Positions 59,026 through 64,000 of a stretch of DNA of 64,000 nucleotides are shown piece after piece. This DNA is from an uncultured Lachnospiraceae bacterium (GTDB taxonomy: Bacteria > Bacillota > Clostridia > Lachnospirales > Lachnospiraceae): assembly GCA_902779355.1 (NCBI GenBank), contig CACZBF010000002.1:135633-199632 (forward strand), read 5' to 3'. Below the pieces are notes generated by a model that ran no database searches, was not told the DNA's origin, and saw nothing but the letters and a program-made list of their open reading frames with translations. The first letter of the stretch is position 1. Each line of letters starts with the position of its first letter. The translations under genes and the position numbers were made by a program.

Positions 59026-60120
59026 CTACTTTCGCATATATTTGGTGACCTGGTTCTTTCCGTTGTTCTTGGAATCATATAACGCATCGTCGGCACCGAC
59101 AAATGCATCTTCAAAATCCGTCACCCAGTATACGGTATTGATCCCGCCGCTGAACGTTGTTCTATCGTTCATAAACTCATAGCGGGCACGTCCGAAATCC
59201 TCACGCAGCGCATTCAAGGTGTCTTCCGCCTCTTTCGGGTTGCCGCTGCTGAAGGCAAATACGAATTCTTCTCCGCCGTATCGTCCGCAGATGACATTAT
59301 CATTGACGTAATTGTTCATCAGCCGTCCAAGCTCACGCAGCACCACGTCTCCGTTGTCATGTCCGTAGGTGTCGTTGACATGCTTGAAATTGTCGATATC
59401 GATGATCGCAATGCTAATCGGATGGTCTTTTCGCGCCCAGCGGAGCATCTCATCCGCCGCCGCCTGGAAGAACGGTCTCGTCAAGACCCCGGTCAGATTG
59501 TCATACTCCAGACGATGCTTATATTCTTTTTGCTGGTCAAAATATTCCGTCGTCAGACGGAGCATCTCGCTATTGTTGTCCTGGATGACCGTGGAGATGA
59601 AAAACAGCACCGTATCCATAACAATCACAACGATCAAGTTCTGCATGTAGAAGGAAAGATCCTCCGGCCGCTCCGCAATGATGAACACTGCGGAAAAGCA
59701 GGTGACGATATAGCACAGCACAAGCAGGATCTTCTGCATCCTGGCGTCACGGTAGCAGCTTGCATACATCATGATGATCGCAGGCGCACACCAAAGCGGT
59801 GAAAAGTACGCATGAAGCAGCGACATCGTGCTTGCCATGCCAAAAAATGAGAAGGTGCAGATATAATTCTTCTGTTCCTCGGAAAACCTCCCGGATTTGT
59901 CCTTATCTGCCCTAGTCGCGATCACACATGTGAGGATATTGAGCAGAATAGACAGAAGCACGTGCACGACGAGGTAATAATACACATCTCCGCGCAATGT
60001 CCGGGTAATGAGATATACAAAAAAGAACAGCCAATCCGCAATGATGAAGAAAACGACAAAGACGAACATCGCCTTGCACATTTTCCTCCGGTTGATCGGG
60101 TCGAGTGATTGCAGTTCCAT
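59026..60120 (-). CDS. membrane diguanylate cyclase with multi-TM sensor
   Basis: 364 residues. Six hydrophobic segments in the first 185 residues form a MASE-like sensor, a short coiled linker follows, then GGDEF: DNLTGVLTRPFF, IAIIDIDNFKHVNDTYGHDNGD and CGRYGGEEFVFAFS with an intact GGEEF. Start ATG 60118-60120 has GGGAG upstream; a GTG four codons earlier is possible. Monocistronic, with promoter at 60154-60182 and terminator at 58948-58985. Confidence 0.92.
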   Translation of the reverse strand: MELQSLDPINRRKMCKAMFVFVVFFIIADWLFFFVYLITRTLRGDVYYYLVVHVLLSILLNILTCVIATRADKDKSGRFSEEQKNYICTFSFFGMASTMSLLHAYFSPLWCAPAIIMMYASCYRDARMQKILLVLCYIVTCFSAVFIIAERPEDLSFYMQNLIVVIVMDTVLFFISTVIQDNNSEMLRLTTEYFDQQKEYKHRLEYDNLTGVLTRPFFQAAADEMLRWARKDHPISIAIIDIDNFKHVNDTYGHDNGDVVLRELGRLMNNYVNDNVICGRYGGEEFVFAFSSGNPKEAEDTLNALREDFGRARYEFMNDRTTFSGGINTVYWVTDFEDAFVGADDALYDSKNNGKNQVTKYMRK

Positions 60121-60153
60121 ACTAACTCCCACAATAATTAAGCCTACACAAAT

Positions 60154-60182
60154 ATGATATTCTTTTTGGTGCTTTAACGCAA
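60154..60182 (-). promoter_or_regulatory. promoter of the third cyclase gene
   Basis: TTGCGT (60177-60182), 17-nt spacer, TATCAT (60154-60159). The -35 lies in the first copy of a 13-nt tandem repeat (60172-60197, unit CTTTAACGCAAGA), so a second TTGCGT is 13 nt further upstream. Confidence 0.6.
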
Positions 60183-60242
60183 GACTTTAACGCAAGAATT
60201 TCTTTTTTCAAAAGAAAAAAACATATTTTTTGTTTTTTATGC

Positions 60243-60248
60243 TATAAT
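60243..60248 (+). promoter_or_regulatory. -10 box of the HerA-type gene
   Basis: TATAAT preceded by TGC (extended -10); the -35 region is A/T-rich without a clear hexamer. 34 nt before the start codon. Confidence 0.55.
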
Positions 60249-60281
60249 CAAAATGATTCTTTGAAAAGAGGACACAAAGCC

Positions 60282-61859
60282 ATGCTGACAGAAGGAAAAA
60301 TCTGGGTTGGAACCAATGAAAACGGAGAAAAGATCTGCCTTCTCCCGTCTCTGGCCAATCGACACGGTCTGATCGCAGGCGCGACCGGCACCGGAAAAAC
60401 GATCACCCTGAAGGTGCTTGCAGAATCTTTCAGCGATCTCGGCGTACCGGTCTTTCTCGCAGATGTCAAAGGAGATCTGGCCGGCATGATCGAATCCGGC
60501 GTTGACAGCGAAGATATGCAAAAGCGGATCGCACGTTTCGGACTGGCGGAGGCCGGCTTTTCCTATCAGACATACCCGTCAACCTTTTATGACCTGTACG
60601 GTCAAAAGGGCATCCCACTTAGGACGACGATCTCTGAGATGGGACCGCTACTGCTTGGCCGCATCCTCGGATTGACGGACGTTCAGGGAGATCTGCTAAC
60701 TGTAGCTTTCAAGGTGGCAGATGATCAGAACCTCCTCCTCGTCGATACCAAGGATCTGAAAGCCATTTTGAACTATATGGCTGAAAACAATCAGGAATTC
60801 GCGCCGACATACGGCAACATCAACAAAACCTCCGTGGCGGCCATCATCCGCAGCATCGTGGCTTTGGAAGCGGCCGGCGGCGACTCTTTCTTCGGAGAAC
60901 CGGCGCTTAACATCCACGACTGGTTCACGGTCGACCAGAACGGCAAAGGCATGATCAGCATTCTGGACAGCCAGAGCCTCGTGCAGAACGGCACGCTTTA
61001 CTCGCTTTTCCTGCTCTGGATGATGTCGGAGCTCTTTGAGACGCTCCCGGAAGTGGGTGACCCCGAAAAGCCGAAGATGGTCTTCTTCTTTGACGAGGCG
61101 CATCTTTTGTTTAAGAACTGCCAGAAAGCGCTTCTGGAAAAGATCGAGCAGGTGGTCAAACTGATCCGTTCCAAGGGCGTCGGGATTTACTTTATCACTC
61201 AGAATCCGCGTGACATCCCGGACGGCATCCTTTCACAGCTGGGCAACAAAGTTGAGCATGCCCTGCACGCATACACGCCGGCGGATCAAAAAGCAGTCCG
61301 CGCTGCAGCACAGTCTTTCCGGATCAATCCGGCATTTGACACCGAGGAAGCCATCCTCTCCCTCGGCACCGGCGAGGCGATCGTTTCCTTCCTCATGGAG
61401 GACGGTGCGCCGGGCATCGCGGAAAAAGTATCTGTTCTGCCCCCGCGCAGCAAGATGGGCGGGATCGATGACGGAGCAAGAGACCGCGCGATCAAGGGAA
61501 GCCTTCTTTACAGCAAGTACAGCACACCGCATGATCCGGATTCGGCTTATGAATTCCTGACGCGGATGGGACTCGAAGCAGAAGCGGCCGCCGCAAAAGA
61601 AGCCGAGCAGGCTGCACTTGAGAAAGAACAGGCCAAGGCAGAAGCTGCGGCAGCGAGAGAAAAAGAAAAGCAGGAAAAAGCAGACGCCGCCCGTAAAAAG
61701 CGCGCCGTGAAATCCGTCGGCACGACAGTCACCGGCACGATCGGACGCGAGGTCGGCAAATCCGTCGGCAGCAGTTTCGGCAAATTCGGAAAGACACTGG
61801 GCGGCAATGTCGGCGCATCCCTCGGCAGAGGCCTTTTGAACACGTTATTTAAACTCTAG
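60282..61859 (+). CDS. HerA/DUF853-type DNA-translocase-like ATPase
   Basis: 525 residues. Walker A GATGTGKTITL (about 33-43), Walker B MVFFFDEAHLLF (about 266-277), and IYFITQNPRDIPDGILSQLGNKVEHAL with the sensor and arginine-finger region; FLADVKGDLAGMIESG is characteristic of the DUF853 group. The C-terminus is an Ala/Lys/Glu coiled coil (about 430-480) followed by a Gly/Ser-rich basic tail (TIGREVGKSVGSSFGKFGKT). Function of DUF853 proteins is not established; hexameric pumping of DNA or peptides is assumed from HerA. Start ATG 60282 follows AGAGGA. Cotranscribed with the degenerate GGDEF gene 28 nt downstream. Confidence 0.88.
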   Translation: MLTEGKIWVGTNENGEKICLLPSLANRHGLIAGATGTGKTITLKVLAESFSDLGVPVFLADVKGDLAGMIESGVDSEDMQKRIARFGLAEAGFSYQTYPSTFYDLYGQKGIPLRTTISEMGPLLLGRILGLTDVQGDLLTVAFKVADDQNLLLVDTKDLKAILNYMAENNQEFAPTYGNINKTSVAAIIRSIVALEAAGGDSFFGEPALNIHDWFTVDQNGKGMISILDSQSLVQNGTLYSLFLLWMMSELFETLPEVGDPEKPKMVFFFDEAHLLFKNCQKALLEKIEQVVKLIRSKGVGIYFITQNPRDIPDGILSQLGNKVEHALHAYTPADQKAVRAAAQSFRINPAFDTEEAILSLGTGEAIVSFLMEDGAPGIAEKVSVLPPRSKMGGIDDGARDRAIKGSLLYSKYSTPHDPDSAYEFLTRMGLEAEAAAAKEAEQAALEKEQAKAEAAAAREKEKQEKADAARKKRAVKSVGTTVTGTIGREVGKSVGSSFGKFGKTLGGNVGASLGRGLLNTLFKL

Positions 61860-61887
61860 GCCATTTATTTTCAGACAAGGAGACATC

Positions 61888-62817
61888 ATGGAGCTGGATA
61901 GCATCTTCGTAGAAGCAACAATGAGGATCATGGAGAAAGTCGAACAGAGTGAAGGGGAAAAAGAAAGCGCTGCCAAGCAGACTTTCTCGGAAATCCTGCA
62001 CAATTCGCTGTATGACCTTTCCACACACCTGCATTTTGCATCGATTTCCGGAAAGGCTGTTGCCTATCCCACAGCATTCCCGATCAACCCGTCCAAAGAG
62101 TTGTTCTTCACCTCTTTTGACGAGAGTTCTTCTTCACGTGCGCATGACTATATGCGGCACGCCTCTCTCGGAGAGAATGGATATTGCGAGATCAGGATCA
62201 GCCCCGGCGAAAAGGCTTCCTGGGATGATCCCGAGACACAAAAGCGGCTGCTCGGGCTCACCCGTTTTCTGGAGATGATCCTGGAACGCCGGATCATGTT
62301 GATGAACGTGTCACGTATGCCGCTCATTGATATGTCTTCGGGGTTACTTAATTCTTACGGGATGCGGACTGTAGGCGAGACGCTGATCGCAGAAGGAGAA
62401 CCGGAGAAATATACCGGCATCTTTTTGAACCTGAAAGATACCAAGCATTTTATCCACAAATACAACGATCGTCTGATCGAAAAGTACTTAGTTGGCGTCA
62501 GCCACAAGCTTTTCAGCTTCCTTGATACGGATTGCGAGCTCGGCGCTCACTATGGCGGAGACAACTTCTATGTGCTCCTTCTGAAAGAACGTATTCAGGA
62601 ATTTCACGAGTATCTGAAAGATGCTGTCATCGAAGTGCAAGATATGGATCAGGCGATCCAGATCCCTTTTTTCGCACGTCTCGGGATCTACGAAGGACAA
62701 AAGGGCGACACCATCACCAGTTTCATGAACGGTGCATCCATTGCGTTCCAGACGGCGCGCCGCCTCAGCGAGGACGTCGTCTACTTCCAGCCGGAAATGA
62801 TGCGGCCGAGACCCTGA
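61888..62817 (+). CDS. degenerate GGDEF-domain protein (GGDNF)
   Basis: 309 residues, soluble. N-terminal about 150 residues (EVIRIMEKVEQSEGEKESA-like helices, then a domain with SLGENGYCEIRISPGEKASWDDPE) are unrecognised and may be GAF-like. The C-terminal domain has GGDEF-fold landmarks: DMSSGLLNSYGM in place of DxLTGLxNR, IFLNLKDTKHFIHKYND in place of the metal-binding strand, and the signature HYGGDNFYVLLL. The Glu needed for metal binding is Asn, and the first metal Asp is also lost, so cyclase activity is unlikely; an effector or nucleotide-binding role is more probable. ATG after AAGGAGACATC. Confidence 0.8.
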   Translation: MELDSIFVEATMRIMEKVEQSEGEKESAAKQTFSEILHNSLYDLSTHLHFASISGKAVAYPTAFPINPSKELFFTSFDESSSSRAHDYMRHASLGENGYCEIRISPGEKASWDDPETQKRLLGLTRFLEMILERRIMLMNVSRMPLIDMSSGLLNSYGMRTVGETLIAEGEPEKYTGIFLNLKDTKHFIHKYNDRLIEKYLVGVSHKLFSFLDTDCELGAHYGGDNFYVLLLKERIQEFHEYLKDAVIEVQDMDQAIQIPFFARLGIYEGQKGDTITSFMNGASIAFQTARRLSEDVVYFQPEMMRPRP

Positions 62818-62852
62818 TCGTTCTCAGAATCCCGGCCGTTCGTTCCGTTTAT

Positions 62853-63872
62853 TCAGCAAATCCGCGGAAGCCCTTCTCCTTGCAATACTGAGAGCCTTCG
62901 CGTTCCGCCGATGGCAGTTTTTAAAAACAGTTCACCGCCGTCCGGCTTGATCTGCATTTCCTCTTCTTCCTCAAACCTTAAGACATGCCCGATTCTGCAG
63001 GCATCTTCCCCGTAATGAGACGCTTTCATAATGGAGAGTGCTTTTTCCGCCGCTTCTTCCGGCAATACCAGAACCAGTTTTCCTTCATTTCCCATATAAA
63101 GCGGATCCAGGCCCGTCAATGCGCAAAAATCTTTCACTTGTGCGCTGACCGGCAACTGCTCCTCTTGGAGCATTAAGGTCTTACCGCTCTGCGCAGCCAC
63201 CTCTTTACATACGGTCGCAAGGCCGCCCCTCGTAACATCACGCATCGCATGGACAGGCACGCCCTCATTGATCATGGAACGCACAATATCATTTAACGGC
63301 GCGCAGTCGCTTGCTATTTCATTTTCAATGCTCATGCGGCTGCTCAGGATCGCGACGTGATGATCCCCGAGATTCCCTGATACGAGGATCACGTCACCCT
63401 TTTCGATCTGCGCCGGGCTGATCTCCATCCCGACCGGCACAAACCCGACACCGGTGGTATTGATATACAAGCCGCCGTGCCCCTCCACGACCTTTGTATC
63501 TCCTGCAACGATGAGAATTCCGGCTTCTTCTGCCGTTTTTGCCATGGAATGGACGATCTTTTTCAGATCGGAGATCGGAAGCCCTTCCTCCATGATAAAA
63601 CCGACCGTCATGTATTCCGGCACGGCGCCCCGCATCAGAAGGTCATTGACCGTCCCTGCAACAGACATCCTGCCGATGTCGCCGCCCTTGAAAAACAGTG
63701 GTTTCACCACGAAGCTATCCGTGGTCAGCGCGAGTTCCGCGCCTCCCGCCACGACACTGGAATCGTTCATCTGGGCCAGGTATCCGTTCCAGAATTCCTT
63801 TGCAAAGACTTCATTGATCAAGTCGGACGTTGCCTGTCCGCCGCTTCCGTGGATCATTTCGATCTTTTCCAT
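62853..63872 (-). CDS. hypE: hydrogenase maturation protein HypE (carbamoyl dehydratase)
   Basis: Makes the cyanide ligand of NiFe hydrogenases on its C-terminal cysteine. 339 residues: MIHGSGGQATSDLINEVF, ALTTDSFVVKPLFFKGGDIG, VAGTVNDLLMRGA, AGDTKVVE and MRDVTRGGLATVCKEVA are the PurM-like ATP-binding blocks; the protein ends PRIC, the required C-terminal motif. Ribosome binding site AAGGAGG. It follows hypD by 90 nt. Indicates a NiFe hydrogenase elsewhere. Confidence 0.97.
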   Translation of the reverse strand: MEKIEMIHGSGGQATSDLINEVFAKEFWNGYLAQMNDSSVVAGGAELALTTDSFVVKPLFFKGGDIGRMSVAGTVNDLLMRGAVPEYMTVGFIMEEGLPISDLKKIVHSMAKTAEEAGILIVAGDTKVVEGHGGLYINTTGVGFVPVGMEISPAQIEKGDVILVSGNLGDHHVAILSSRMSIENEIASDCAPLNDIVRSMINEGVPVHAMRDVTRGGLATVCKEVAAQSGKTLMLQEEQLPVSAQVKDFCALTGLDPLYMGNEGKLVLVLPEEAAEKALSIMKASHYGEDACRIGHVLRFEEEEEMQIKPDGGELFLKTAIGGTRRLSVLQGEGLPRIC

Positions 63873-63962
63873 GGTGTTCCTCCTTATACTCTGCTATATG
63901 GCAGTTTCACCTACGGGTCGCCCCGCCCTCCCGGCATGGCATGCTGCCCTGTGCCCCGCCAG

Positions 63963-64000
63963 TTATTGGTATCGCATTGCAGTGTGGCAGCTGCCTTCTT
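63963..64000 (-). CDS. hypD: C-terminal end of HypD (partial)
   Basis: Only eleven residues and a stop are inside the window. They read EGSCHTAMRYQ, which fits the conserved end of HypD (EGAC followed by an aromatic tail). Position directly upstream of hypE agrees. Between its stop and hypE there are 90 GC-rich nt without a further ORF. Confidence 0.6.
   Translation of the reverse strand, partial: EGSCHTAMRYQ

Noticed and set aside
1-64000. CRISPR array, prophage or insertion sequence
   Set aside because: No regularly spaced direct repeats, no transposase or integrase, and no phage structural gene was found on either strand.

Overview
The window looks like a chromosomal segment of an anaerobic Gram-positive bacterium of the class Clostridia, most likely close to Lachnospiraceae. 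This is inferred from family content, not from a search. Pointers are the Firmicutes-type TmcAL, WalJ, MurNAc-independent lipoprotein signals, AggAGG-type ribosome binding sites, consensus sigma-A promoters, tRNA genes without encoded CCA, a split purine pathway end (stand-alone AICAR transformylase plus PurO-type IMP cyclohydrolase), the UPF0237/UPF0210 pair, and Hyp proteins for a NiFe hydrogenase. By eye the base composition is near 50% G+C. No prophage, insertion sequence, CRISPR array or rRNA operon was seen.

Layout. 1-5.2 kb (minus strand): an oligopeptide/nickel-type ABC importer (binding lipoprotein, two permeases, two ATPases) followed by a truncated SAM methyltransferase. 5.2-11.4 kb: a secreted nuclease lipoprotein, a metallophosphatase, a MIF-like protein, tRNA-Leu(CAA), a LysA-like decarboxylase, a transglycosylase, a DUF3850-like protein, an unknown protein and rpmF. 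11.4-16.6 kb: ackA behind a membrane EAL phosphodiesterase, then tmcAL and a histidinol phosphatase. 16.7-27.7 kb: one long tightly packed operon polA-coaE-(FtsA-like protein)-walJ-amrS-(ACT)-(UPF0210)-purO-(AICAR transformylase). 27.7-29.6 kb: an intergenic-rich island with hairpin clusters, a small Cys-rich protein, two small ORFs, a 300-bp imperfect palindrome, tRNA-Trp, and a candidate type I toxin-antitoxin locus. 29.6-37.1 kb: a signalling operon (RsbW-like protein, STAS antagonist, RsbU-RsbW fusion) running into exonuclease III and a heterodimeric ABC exporter. 37.1-46.1 kb: the proteostasis operon tig-clpP-clpX-lon-engB-metF and a REC-HPt-REC protein. 46.1-49.7 kb: CYTH protein, DJ-1 protein, and a lipoprotein/EEP-phosphatase operon. 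49.7-52.7 kb: a 247-bp nested palindrome that forms the leader of tRNA-Leu(UAG), followed by an acyl-CoA ligase and a catalytic-His-lacking E2/CAT-fold protein. 52.7-62.8 kb: larB-larC(N-terminal only)-flippase-glycosyltransferase-two diguanylate cyclases, a third diguanylate cyclase, and a HerA-type ATPase paired with a degenerate GGDEF protein. 62.8-64 kb: hypE and the tail of hypD.

Themes. (1) Nickel: importer, LarB/LarC and HypE/HypD suggest nickel-dependent enzymes. (2) Cyclic di-GMP: one EAL, three intact GGDEF and one degenerate GGDEF protein. (3) Structured intergenic DNA: two elements of 250-300 bp built as nested inverted repeats both sit just upstream of tRNA genes. The best candidates for something undescribed are the lar/flippase/glycosyltransferase/cyclase operon with a half-length LarC, the ligase plus His-less acyltransferase pair, the HerA/GGDNF pair, the AmrS-ACT-UPF0210 module without AMMECR1 or Memo, and the type I toxin-antitoxin-like locus.
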